DNA from: Ahaetulla prasina | Taxonomy: Eukaryota > Chordata > Lepidosauria > Squamata > Colubridae | NCBI RefSeq assembly: GCF_028640845.1 | Contig: NC_080544.1 | Location: 56,806,711-56,870,710 of the forward strand | Length of the DNA stretch: 64,000 bases | Reading direction: 5' to 3' | In this document: positions 20,964 through 32,010 of the stretch, in pieces | Layout of the letters: each line of letters opens with the position of its first letter | How positions within the stretch are numbered: the stretch's first letter is position 1 | The notes under the pieces: generated by a model | The model's database searches: none | Seen by the model: only the letters and a program-made list of their open reading frames with translations | Told to the model about the DNA's origin: nothing | Made by a program: the position numbers and the translations under genes

Positions 20964-22174
20964 AAACCGTCCGGTTTGACTAGGGTTACTATGGGTGTCT
21001 CCCATTTTGCATGGTCGACGGGGACTAATATTCCCTGGCTTACTAACTTGTCCAATTCTCGGTCAATTTTAGGTTTTAGGGTGAATGGGACCCTCCTAGC
21101 CTTTAACCGGATAGGGGCGACTTGGGGGTCGAGGTTGAAAGAAATAGGGGTCCCCACGTACTTGCCCAGGCAATCCCTGAATACGTTCTCAAACTCCTTT
21201 AGTAGTTCGTCTCTGAGGATGATGTCGCTCCTGTGGACCCCGGTCACTCCCATACCCAAAGCTCGGAACCAGTCCAACCCTAGCAAACTCGGTAGAGTTC
21301 CGTTTACTATGGTGATTGGCAGGGTCTTTGCGAATTGTCCATATTTGACTTGGACGGATGTGGCTCCTCGAACAGGGATCCGATTCCCCTGGTAGTCCTG
21401 CACCCTCCGCTTCTGGGTTTGTAGCTGACGTTTAGCGATCGCAGGCAAGTCTCTCACGATGGTGTCCCAGGACATAATTGTGATTGACGACCCAGTGTCT
21501 ACTTCCATGGGACACGGCACCCCTTCAACGTAGACTTGGGTAAATATCTTCTTCTCTAGTCGTGTCGATGCGTGGCCCACTCTCACAGTGGTCTGGTTTA
21601 ACTTCGCGCCCTTTTTAAATGGACCAATCCCTGGCCGCTTCGCTGCTCCCGCGCTCTGATTGGTCGGTTTGAATTTTTGGCGGGAAGGTTGGGGGGCTCG
21701 GCAGGCCCGAGCTATGTGTCCTTTTTTTTCACACCGCCGACAAACCGCATCCTTGAATCTGCAGTTTTGCCATTGGTGTTGCCCCCCACAACTCACACAT
21801 TCGTCCCGGTCACCTCTCTCCAGCCTCCCAGTGTGGAACACCTCTTCCTCTTCCTCACCTTCCGATTCGGCCTGGACTTCCTCGCTGTGGACCGGTGTAG
21901 TCTTTGTCCCGGCACTCTGCGTGTTTGGCTTTTGCAAGGTCTCCGCCGCCTTGGTGGACATCTCATGAGCCCTGGCTTCGTCCAGGGCTATCGCTAGAGT
22001 CAGGTTGCTTTTAGACAGCAGCCGCCTTTGTAGTCTGATGTCTCTGACCCCACAAATGAGCTGTTCGAGTAAGGAGTCCTCCAAATCTCTGTACTCGCAG
22101 TGGTTTGCGGCTTTCCTCAATGCGGCCATGTACACACTTATTGATTCGCCTTCTCGCTGTACCCGTTGCCTCAA
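20894..22174 (-). pseudogene. Gypsy Gag-protease-RT fragment
   Basis: A 426-codon frame from an internal ATG; Gag-like codons also lie upstream to the frameshift. Residues 1-80 are capsid-like. An acidic stretch follows (about 100-112). Two zinc knuckles lie at 126-138 (CVSCGGQHQWQNC) and 145-158 (CRRCEKKGHIARAC). The aspartic protease has DTGS at 226-229. The RT N-terminus spans about 345-415 (ETPIVTLVKPDGLVRICTDY) and breaks off before the catalytic YxDD. Gag and Pol share one frame. I place it in the gypsy group near Mag-like elements with low certainty. Confidence 0.9.
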
Positions 22175-22329
22175 TTCGAAACGTTGGACGAACTTTGAGG
22201 GTACCGGTGCGTAGTGCGCTCGAAGTGTTGTTTGTAGTGTCTGCCACAGTACCGATTGTACCGGCGTTGGTTCTGAGAGTGACTCCGCTGTATTGAAGAC
22301 CTCTGGACCGCAGTGGCTCAGGAAGTATG

Positions 22330-22448
22330 CTCGCTTCCGAGACTCCCTGTAGTTCGTTCGCTTCGAGGAAACACTCGAAACGAGCCATGTACGACCCCCA
22401 TTTTTCTTTGGCTGGGTCGAATGGCGCTGGCGGCGTGTAGCTGGACAT
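22330..22448 (-). pseudogene. Gypsy gag N-terminus, before the frameshift
   Basis: From the second ATG the frame reads MSSYTPPAPFDPAKEKWGSY, then FECFLEANELQG. The start at 22448 is chosen because it follows the leader and lacks the basic run of the upstream ATG at 22469. Close to 22340 an indel moves the frame; downstream Gag-like sequence continues in the frame used at 20894-22174. The precise indel cannot be placed without relatives. Confidence 0.7.
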
Positions 22449-22532
22449 CGCTATTCTCCGCCTTCGCAAACTGGCTGGGTTAATGAATTCCTGGTTCCTT
22501 CAGCTCTTCCTTTTGATCTCACTGCCTCAACA

Positions 22533-22550
22533 TCCCATCCTCGTCGCCAA
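22533..22550 (-). other. Primer-binding site
   Basis: Immediately inside the 5' LTR the minus strand reads TTGGCGACGAGGATGGG. TGG starts the complement of a tRNA CCA end. I cannot say which tRNA. Confidence 0.7.
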
Positions 22551-22738
22551 TGTTAAGTTCGGGCAATGAAGAGGCAGGAGACCAACGAGTGGCAACAGCT
22601 CTTTAGTTTATTGTGACCCAGCAAAAAACAAACGGCAAAAACCCCTCTTTAAATACTCTTTTGGCTGAGGCTTCAACCAATCAGCAACGTGCAATTTTCC
22701 CGCCCAAAATTCCCTCTCGAAGTTCAAAATACATTACA
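22551..22738 (-). repeat. 5' LTR of the gypsy element
   Basis: 188 bp, starting TGTAATGTATTTTG and ending CGAACTTAACA on the minus strand, so TG...CA ends. A TATA-like TTTAAAT... reading (AGAGGGGTTTTTGCC follows on the minus strand) may be the promoter region. It differs from the other LTR only by A versus G in the CAGCRAAAA stretch. Confidence 0.95.
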
Positions 22739-22743
22739 CATAC

Positions 22744-23435
22744 AATCACCTTCTCACATGTTTGCTTGAATACATGAGATCTCTAAATAATATGGCTCAG
22801 TCTTCTTCAAACTGACATTCTCTAGATATGTATGATTTATATTCCCATAATCGGATTTGCCTTCTGGCTTTTATAAGAGCTGAAATCCAATGCTTCAAGA
22901 CACTTGGCTGAAAAAATCTCAGACATGGTGCCAGCCTGCAGTTTCCAGTTTCTGTTCTATGAGTATTCAAAGGACTACAAGTAAATCTCTTCAGATCTTG
23001 ACAACCAATGTGGCAAGGGCTAAACTGAGGCAGTGGACTGCCTGCTCAGGAAGGACATTGATGGCAGCTTTAGTTCAGGCCATATGCTTAACATAACGTC
23101 CTTTGGTCTTTGTAACTTTCCTCTTATGATATTGTGGGGGTGGCTGGGGGTATTCTGACTCATACAGAGTAATGGATCTTTTACTATTTCTTTTGCATGA
23201 TTTACATCTTTCTAAACTGTTTCCTACCTTTAGAAACACACTGAGAACTGTGTAGATGCTAACATTCTTTAGAAACTGTCTTTCACACACACCCTGTGAT
23301 AAGTTTCATAAAAAGTATGCATTTTGCTAATTAAAAAATGCCAAGTTTGGCCTCTCATTAGGAAGAACTATTCAATTGCTTCAAGCTGCTCATTTTGGAT
23401 AGTCTGCAAAGACGGCAAACCGTTCGTTATTTATT
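22744..23435. other. Unassigned DNA
   Basis: No gene or recognised repeat between the gypsy element and the tandem duplication. Confidence 0.5.
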
Positions 23436-25500
23436 ATTGTTGGGTTTTTTTATTGCTAGAAAAGAGGAAAGACTTGTAAGTGTTGCAGGATCATTAAACA
23501 CTTTAAAGGACAACATTTTATCTGTATTTTACTCTTTCCTGCTTCTTAAAACCTACAAACATCTCTAATTAGGAATCACTGAGCATTACAAATTCTGTTG
23601 TCTCAGGGAATGCAACATAATGAGCCATAGAGCAGATTTGAGTTTCTCTCCCCATATTTGCCAAGGAGATGGATTTGACCATTTGGAAGCTAGGAACTAG
23701 TTGTGAAGGGAAATGATATTTTAATTATTCCTCACCTGTTTGCTATGGATGTTTCAGGCACACTAAGAAGACAACCAGTCTCTTTGTGACTGATATCCTT
23801 TATGTCACCAGAGTACTCAAAGTAAGTAAGATAAATGCAATTGTTTTTAAGATGGCCTGACCTGAGCTACTTTGTTTCTTGAGGCAAAGATCGGAATGGC
23901 ACTTCTATTCAAGGTCTTTAGTTCATGGTACTGATTTTTCTTCTAATGTTGTCAAAATAATATAATTATCTGTTTCATCTGAATGCAGCTCTTTAGCTCA
24001 ATATAAAGCAGACTTTATGCCTATAACCTCCATCACTTCCCAATGTCATCTGAGGCAGGATGTCATCCATTCTTCACCATGCCCTGGGGGTTTGAGCATC
24101 ATTCTGTGTTAATTTATTTTCTTCCAACTATTGTTTTACACTGGAGCAAAAGAAGGATTTCATGAGAGAAAAAAAATATCAAATGCTTTTCTTTTAGATA
24201 TTTAGCTCAGACGTGACTCTTTTTTTTACAAAGAGATGGGAGACCAAAAAAAAAAAAATAGACTCCTAATTATTTACAAATGAAAAATTAGCTTGCTAAA
24301 AGCCATTCTGTGCTGAAAATGAGCAGTGAGGGATAAACAGTGCCTTATTTATCAGCTGTTACTTCATCCTAACTAATTTGACAGTCTGATCTTTAAAAAA
24401 TGAGCCAAGCATACAGAGGAAAATTACAGAGATCTCTGTATTTTTTATTTATTTTTTATTTATTTATTTATTGTTGGGTTTTTTTATTGCTAGAAAAGAG
24501 GAAAGACTTGTAAGTGTTGCAGGATCATTAAACACTTTAAAGGACAACATTTTATCTGTATTTTACTCTTTCCTGCTTCTTAAAACCTACAAACATCTCT
24601 AATTAGGAATCACTGAGCATTACAAATTCTGTTGTCTCAGGGAATGCAACATAATGAGCCATAGAGCAGATTTGAGTTTCTCTCCTCATATTTGCCAAGG
24701 AGATGGATTTGACCATTTGGAAGCTAGGAACTAGTTGTGAAGGGAAATGATATTTTAATTATTCCTCACCTGTTTGCTATGGATGTTTCAGGCACACTAA
24801 GAAGACAACCAGGCTCTTTGTGACTGATATCCTTTATGTCACCAGAGTACTCAAAGTAAGTAAGATAAATGCAATTGTTTTTAAGATGGCCTGACCTGAG
24901 CTACTTTGTTTCTTGAGGCAAAGATCGGAATGGCACTTCTATTCAAGGTCTTTAGTTCATGGTACTGATTTTTCCTCTAATGTTGTCAAAATAATATAAT
25001 TATCTGTTTCATCTGAATGCAGCTCTTTAGTTCAATATAAAGCAGACTTTATGCCTATAACCTCCATCACTTCCCAATGTCATCTGAGGCAGGATGTCAT
25101 CCATTCTTCACCATGCCCTGGGGGTTTGAGCATCATTCTGTGTTAATTTATTTTCTTCCAACTATTGTTTTACACTGGAGCAAAAGAAGGATTTCATGAG
25201 AGAAAAAAAATATCAAATGCTTTTCTTTTAGATATTTAGCTCAGACGTGACTCTTTTTTTTACAAAGAGATGGGAGACCAAAAAAAAATAGACTCCTAAT
25301 TATTTACAAATGAAAAATTAGCTTGCTAAAAGCCATTCTGTGCTGAAAATGAGCAGTGAGGGATAAACAGTGCCTTATTTATCAGCTGTTACTTCATCCT
25401 AACTAATTTGACAATCTGATCTTTAAAAAATGAACCAAGCATACAGAGGAAAATTACAGAGATCTCTGTATTTTTTATTTATTTTTTATTTATTTATTTA
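23436..25500. repeat. Two-copy tandem duplication, 1.03-kb unit
   Basis: Unit 1 is 23436-24469 and unit 2 is 24470-25500. They differ by about six or seven substitutions and four A residues in one A-run, so about 99.3% identity. The content is not a recognised transposon except the (TTTA)-rich right end, which is the tail of the LINE piece at 25500. TTATTTATT at the junctions provides microhomology. There is no coding signal. Confidence 0.93.
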
Positions 25501-25680
25501 TTTTTTCACAACAGTATATATAAGCACAAGCATGAAATAACTATACAATATATAAGCAATTATATAAGCATAAGTATGTAATAACTATATTAATTGGATA
25601 TAATGGAGAGAAACAATAGGACAGGAATGGTAGGCACACTTGTGCTCTTATGCACACTGTACTATGTAGTTTGCAGCTTA
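25480..25680 (-). mobile_element. Jockey-superfamily LINE 3' tail
   Basis: A minus-strand tail with (TTTA)n, TCACAACAGTATATATAAGC and AACAATAGGACAGGAATGGT; it matches the 3' ends at 28802 and 55172. No coding part remains. Confidence 0.75.
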
Positions 25681-26385
25681 ATGATTACTAAAGTTAGACT
25701 AGTTTAATTAATTGTGTATATGTGTGAGCTAGAATATTTTCCTTTAGAAGACCTATTGACATGAAAGTGAAGCAATCATATTACTAAAGTTTAAAAATTG
25801 CTGTTGTTAAAACAGTTGAAATAGATTTTATTTCTAAATCTATATTGATTCATTAAATTGTGTTTAGTCAATTAAGTTGTTAGGCTAAACAATTGATTCA
25901 AGGAGCAATTAAATTGATTCAAGGAGCAATTAAATAATTTCAATTTTTTATTATGTAATTTTTATTGTATTTAATAACAGCAACTGTCCATCAGTGAAAA
26001 ATACAAGTACAAATTTTAAATTAATAAAATTATATTGCTTTCTTTCTACTAAGGAAATCAGTTGATCAATTGGAACAATATCAGCAAAATTAAATCCAGA
26101 GAACAAAAATATGACTGACCACTAGCTGACAACAGATATGGAAATGTGAACTTTTTGCTTCCATTTAATAGGCATTCCGATTTTGTAACCCAGATCTGAT
26201 CAATTTCCTACAATGCTATAGGAAATACAATAGCTGGGGGTTTGCAGCAAAATTTACTTGAGAATGTTTATTTACAATTGTGCAAATCTACTAGCATAAA
26301 CTTTTGTTATATTTTGATTGTGCCATTGGTTCTATTCATATAGCTTTCTTCCATATACAATTCCAACATACCAAATAAATTATAA
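25681..26385. other. Unassigned AT-rich DNA
   Basis: Nothing recognised, except a 21-bp tandem duplication near 25891-25932. Confidence 0.5.
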
Positions 26386-26393
26386 CTATAGAT

Positions 26394-26790
26394 CAGTGAT
26401 AGTGAACCTATGACACATGTGTCAAAGGTGATAGGCCACCATGTTTGGGGACACACCAGTGTTCATGAACTCTTCTCAAAAGCATGTGCTGTTCTTGCAT
26501 GATTGGGATGGGGGGTAGCAGAGGCCACAAAAGAATGGAATCTGTTCTCATACTGCCTCTAGACTGAAGGTTCACCAGAAGGCCATGATCTCATGCAGCC
26601 CCCAGAGTCTTTGAAAATTGTATGAAAACGGGCATGTTTTTGTGTGAATTTTCAGAGTCTACAGAGGCCATATAAGAGCATTCTCCAAAGCCAGTTCAAG
26701 AATGGCTTTGGCCAACCCAGAGTTGCCTCAGATAGTTTGCAACGGACTGTCAGCAGAAAGAGAACTTTACCTGAAGATAAGTGACACGCT
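26394..26790. mobile_element. hAT-like element, left end
   Basis: CAGTGATAGTGAACCTATGA is a hAT-like terminus, closely matching the right end of the MITE at 45007-45247. The octamer CTATAGAT precedes it at 26386-26393. The right end was not found; 26790 is a rough limit. Confidence 0.55.
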
Positions 26791-26977
26791 ACAGATCTTG
26801 CTGATTACACAAATATTTGTAACATTTGTATACACATGATCAGTAACTAAATGAATATGTAAAGAATTAATACTCTTTTGTTTCAGGACAGGGTAACACT
26901 CCAGCAAAGTTTAGTTAACCATTTAAAAAAAAAATTGACATGCTGAGATCAAAAAGTTTGCTATTATTGCTATAGAT

Positions 26978-27487
26978 CAGGGGTAGTCAACCTTTTTATA
27001 CCTACCGCCCACTTTTGTATCTCTGTTAGTAGTAAAATTTTCTAACCGCCCGCACAGTAATGCGCCATGTATCATTGTCTGCACATGCCTCTCACACATC
27101 GTGGATTGGGTTTGGGGGGCGGCGCCGGCTACCAGCTCTGTTTTTCTGTTACAGCTGGGTGGTATGTGGGGAGATGCGTGACCTATTCTGGGACGAGGCT
27201 CTTTTGTTTGCAGTCGCACTATAGCACCATTTAGTTTCACTTACGTGATGTGAACTAAACTTATGCGTGGGGATATAAATACTATATTTTCAGAAATTTA
27301 AATTGTCACTGAGAATTTTATGAAAACCTATTGAAAATGTTTTTAAATAATAGTATGAAAATTTTTAAAAAAGTCAATTAAATTAAAAAAAAGTAAAGTG
27401 CTTTAGTATCGGACAAAACCCCTACCAACCACTATGAAAGCTGGAACGCACACTAGTGGGCGGTAGGGACCAGGTTGACTACCACTG
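26978..27487. mobile_element. hAT MITE, 510 bp
   Basis: Ends CAGGGGTAGTCAACCTTTTT and the complement of CAGTGGTAGTCAACCTGGT, with subterminal CTACCGCCCAC on both sides. It is bounded by a perfect 8-bp duplication, CTATAGAT at 26970-26977 and 27488-27495. An 87-codon open frame on the minus strand has no transposase features. Confidence 0.92.
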
Positions 27488-27495
27488 CTATAGAT

Positions 27496-28630
27496 CATAG
27501 TCCATAATTTATAGTTAATGCTTAGGGTCCTATAGAAATATAGTGCTTTCTTACTATAATTGCTACTGCCAGCTTACTTTTTCTTTTAATGATGCATTTT
27601 TTACATATAGTGAAATGTGATCCTCATTTATAAATAAAAAAAACTATTATCAGTAAAGGGAGAACTAAGAAAGAAGATTGAAATTATTGAAGGAGAAAGA
27701 TTTCTACTATGAAAAGCAGACAAAGTAATCTAGGAAGTTTAGTTTAGTAATCTAAACTAATGCAGTTTATTTACAATGGTTAAATATATAAACAGTCTAG
27801 AATTGCTTATAGAAAATCTCAGCTTTTTTGTAAATAAAATTTACAAAATTTTGTAATTACAGTGAATTTCTGTCACAAGACATAGCAAAATTGAAGACAA
27901 AATTACCTTGTTTCAAAACATGTAAAGCTAGCTTGTACTGAATCAGACAACTGGAGATGACAGAGATGTATCTAGGAATATCTGCACGCAATACTGAGTT
28001 AAAAATGTCAATTGTGAACAAAATTACTATTTTCAATAGAAACATTAGCTATACAGATATATAAACAGAATAATTTCAGTGAATCAATACTGAATTCAGT
28101 GATCCCTTTTTTCTTGCAGAAAGCCAGTGTTTTATTATTTCTCATGCTCACGCTGTTGTCTTGAACTGCTTGCTGTAGGTTAAGGAGCCTTAAAGGCAAT
28201 AAAACCAATCAGCTGTTCCTGGATAACTCAGACTCTTCCCATTTCTTCTGAATGTCAGCTGTCACTGAAGACTCTGTCTTCTCACTCATCAGTTAATTTT
28301 GTTCTTTCTCTCCTCCATGGATGTGACCTTCTTCCTGTGGCTTAGTATGTGAAAAAAAATTTTTTCTCCTCTATGTACTCAGGTTACTCTCCTCCATCTC
28401 AGACAAATGTAAGATAGATTCCTTATCTCCTTAGGCTATCTTTCTTTACTTTCTTCTTCTTTTCCTAGCCATATTGACTATTGACATCTAAAACCCTTGC
28501 TGATATTTCTCTCTGTGCCATCACCTAATGTATCTTTTCATGTACCCATGGTTCAATTTGTTTTATAGCCTTCAAATTCTTCACTCATTCCTTCCTAAAG
28601 TTGATGTCCCTAACTTTATTTCTTTCACTG
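27496..28630. other. Unassigned DNA
   Basis: AT-rich to mixed sequence without a gene or recognised repeat. Confidence 0.5.
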
Positions 28631-28636
28631 GCAGCG

Positions 28637-28762
28637 CTCTCTCCCTTCCTCCTTCCCTCCCTCCCGCCTCTCTCTCTCTGTCTTTCTCTCTCTCTCATAC
28701 ACACAAATACACACACCTTTTTCTCTATCTCTCTGTCTCTCTATCATCTCTCTCTCTACAAT
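28637..28762 (+). repeat. CT-rich low-complexity tract
   Basis: Irregular TTCC, (CT)n and CACA segments. The open frame across it is a by-product of composition. Confidence 0.9.
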
Positions 28763-28801
28763 ACATTCTATCTTTAAAATTCCTATTTCGTACCAAATTA
28801 T

Positions 28802-30196
28802 ATTTTTTATTTATTTTTTATTTATTTATTTTGTCACAACATTATATATAAACACATATAATGAAAGAAAAACAATAGGACAGGAACGGTAGGCACTTTT
28901 GTGCACTAATGCACGCCCCTTATGGTCCTCTTAGGAATGGGATGAGGTCAATGGTAGACAGTTTTTGGGAGTTTGAGAAGAGACCACACAGTCAGGTAGT
29001 GTGTTCCAAGCGATAACAATTCTGTTACAAAAGTCATATTTTCTGCAATCAAGATTGAAGCGGTTAACATTAAGTTTGAATCTATTGTTTGCTCTTGTAT
29101 TATTGTGATTGAAGCTGAAGCTCTTTAATGGGAAGGACATTGCAATAGAGGATTCTGTGTGTTAAACACAGGTCATGTCTGAGTCGGCAGTTTTCTAAAT
29201 TTTCTAATCCCAGGAATTCAAGTCTGGAGGTATAAGGTATTTTGTTGTTTACAGAGGAGTGGAGGACTCTTCTTGTAAAATATTTCTGGACTCGTTCAAT
29301 TGTATTAATGTCAGAGATGTGGTATGGGTTCCAGACAGGTGAGCTGTATTCAAGAATGGGCCTTGCAAATGTTTTGTATGTTTTTGGAAAAGAAGCTATG
29401 CAAAATTAGGTTTACAACTCTTAGAGCTTTTTTTGCTATGTAGTTGCAATGGGCTTTGGCACTTAGATCATTTGATATGAAAACTTTAAGGTCTTTTACA
29501 GGGTGGGGGTCATCAGTAAGGTAATATCCATCAAGCTTGTACTTAGTGTTTGCGTTCTTTTTTCCAATATGTAAGACTGAGCATTTGCTAGTTGAGATTT
29601 GGAGTTGCCAAGTTTTAGACCAGTCGGATACAAAGTCAAGGTCTTTTTGAAGGGTAGTAGTATTGTTGGTGGTGTTAAATAGTTTAACATCATCAGCAAA
29701 GAGAACACAATAACTTGAGATATGGTCACAGAGATCATTTATGTATAGTATGAAGAGTGTTGGTCCAAGAACGCTGCCTTGAGGAACGCCACTTTTGACA
29801 GGAACAGGATTTGATAAAGCATTGCCAATTTTGACCATTTGTTGTCTGTTTGATAGGAAAGCAGTTATCCATTGTGAAGAGGTCCTGAAATGCCGTAGGA
29901 TTTTAGTTTTAGGAGAAGTTTATCGTGTACTACTGAGTCAAAAGCTTTGCAGAAGTCTATGTAGATTGCATCTATTGTTTTGCCTTGATCAAGATTAGTA
30001 GTCCATATATTTTTGCAGTGAAGTTGTAAGTTACATGATAATTTTTTCCTGAAAACAAATTGTTTATTAGAGAGTAGGTTGTTTGTTTCAAGTTGGAGGG
30101 TAATGGATTGATTGATGATAGATTCCATTATTTTGCAGGTGACACAGCATAGAGAGATTGGTCTATAGTTTTCAACTAGGCTGGGATCTCCTTTTT
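28802..30196 (-). mobile_element. Jockey-superfamily LINE (CR1/Rex1-like), 5' truncated
   Basis: Minus-strand frames give MESIINQSITLQLE, IYIDFCKAFDSVVHDKLLLK, SGVPQGSVLGPTLFILYIND, CVLFADDVKLF and VKDLKVFISNDL, in order. These are RT motifs with both catalytic Asp residues in FADD kept, but two or more frameshifts separate them. The 3' UTR ends in (TTTA)n near 28802. CR1, Rex1 and L3 relatives share these motifs, so the family is not fixed. Confidence 0.82.
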
Positions 30197-30640
30197 ACAT
30201 AACCTACAGAAACCTATACCAGATTGTTCATTCCTTGGGTAAACAAAAACAATGCTAGATATGGACATCTGGAAAAACTGGGCCTCTTTAAGGACTCTTG
30301 GTTGAGGAACCATGGCTAGCAGGATTATTGGAAGAAAAGCTGCTTACCTATCACAAATATACAAAGACTGAAAACAAAGCAAGAACAATTTCTTATTACA
30401 AATCAAGCCCAATGAGAAGAGAATATTTGTAAAGAATGCATCAGTTCTGGAAAGAACAATATCCAGAATAAAATAATAGAACAGTGTCTAGCAGGACAGT
30501 TGTTGATTTATAACATGAAATAAAGTATTCACAGAATAGAGCTGGAAGAACTTCAAAGGTTTACCACGGATCCCCCCAAAAAACCACCCTTTGCAAGATG
30601 TAGCTCAGGCAGTTGAGCCAAGCAAGGGAATCAGTAGTAC
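30197..30640. other. Unassigned DNA with possible CR1 scrap
   Basis: CACAGAATAGAGCTGGAAGA near 30535 may be a decayed CR1 3' end. Nothing else was seen. Confidence 0.4.
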
Positions 30641-32010
30641 AGGAAGTTCAACAGTGCTATTGAATCATTCTCATTCCCAAACCAGGCACTCTTTTTCTAC
30701 CTTATCCTTAAAAAGAACAAAACCCCTTAATTGGAAAACAAGAGGAACTGCAACAAATAATAACTGAGCATCTGGAACAAAACCAACAGAATAAAGTTGC
30801 CTGCATTGTTGAAGCTAGTTACAGAAAACAACCCAACAAAAATATTAAAAGATGCCAATACTGTAATATCAAGGATAAGTCCTATATCAATACAAGAAAC
30901 AAACCAGCTGATATACAGCACAGTTGCAGTTATAACTGAAAATATTAGATGAAAAATCAACAAACAAGAAAAAAAGTAGTGAATGAATAACAGCAGTGAA
31001 GAAAATTTCACAGACAAATCAGCAGCTGAAATACCAAGTTGTTTAACATCTAGGCAATTCTAGTCATTCCATATATACTTGGAATAACAAATTGAACTAA
31101 CCAGAACTAAATATCCTGGATAGGAAGACCAGAAAAATAACAACAATGAATCATACCCTTCATCTATTGCAGCATTGTTAACAGACTGTCTTTACCAAGA
31201 AGCATAGATAGCCATGAAATGCTGCTAATACAGTAGGCAACTGAAGAAGAAGAAAATACATTGGAAGAATATTTGAAGTACAAAGAAGAGGATGCACTGA
31301 AGCTACTATATCATGAATATCAAAGAGACTAACCTAGCTTATAAAAAAGACCAAATGAAGAATAGAGACATGACAAGGCAAACTATTACATGTCCAGTGC
31401 ATTAATAAGCTGGCAGGCAAAGCAGAAAGCAAGAAGACCCGACAATGGCTAAGAGCAGGAAAGTTAAAAAAAGAGACAGAGGGGCTAATTATGGCTGTAT
31501 AACATTATGCCTTAGGAACAAATGAATATAATGCTGGAATTGAGAAGACAGCAACACACAGCAAATGCCAACTGCAAAAAATACCATTTGCCTGCAAGCA
31601 AGAACTGGTGGGATCACAAAATAGACAAAGTAATATAAAACTAAAGTGCTCTGGGATTTTAGAATTCCAACAGCCAAGAATCTGCCATGCAACACTTTGG
31701 ACTTAATTGGTAAAAAGAAAGAAAAAAGTGTCTAGATAGTGGACATGGCAGTACCTAGAATCAGCAAAATAGAAAAGAGCAAGTTGGAGAAAATCACAAA
31801 ATACAAAAATATGCAAATAGAAGTGGAATGATTATTGCAAAAGGAAATAAAGATAGTGCCAATAGCAATAGATATTTTGGCTGCCATTCCAAAACATCTG
31901 GAGCAACACATCAAAAGCAGTGGATTTGACAAAATCATCCATCAATTGCAAAAGGCAGTTTTCTTGGAACAGCTTACATCTTGTGACAATATCTTTAATA
32001 GTATATTTTT
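30640..32010 (+). mobile_element. R4/Dong-like LINE relic, second copy
   Basis: Plus-strand frames give VLWDFRIPTAKN, VDMAVPRISKIEKSKLEKIT, KIVPIAIDILAAIPKHLEQH and IIHQLQKAVF. These are the same endonuclease-end boxes as at 12650 but from another copy, with many stops. The left limit is uncertain; recognition is good only from about 31350. Confidence 0.55.

Larger units (their letters stand above)
19794..22738 (-). mobile_element. Ty3/gypsy LTR retrotransposon, internally deleted
   Basis: The element is 2945 bp: two 188-bp LTRs, a primer-binding site, Gag-protease-RT start, integrase end and a polypurine tract, on the minus strand. CATAC flanks it at 19789-19793 and 22739-22743, a perfect 5-bp target duplication. 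The LTRs differ at one base. The RT core, RNase H and integrase N-terminus are absent. GC content is higher than in the flank, with CpGs retained, fitting recent arrival. It is non-autonomous but had all the cis signals needed to move. Confidence 0.96.

Noticed and set aside
20137..21997. Plus-strand frames of 100-148 codons inside the gypsy element
   Set aside because: Antisense shadows of the Gag-Pol and integrase frames.
28528..28851. 107-codon Ser/Leu-rich frame
   Set aside because: It translates a CT-rich low-complexity tract and a LINE tail.
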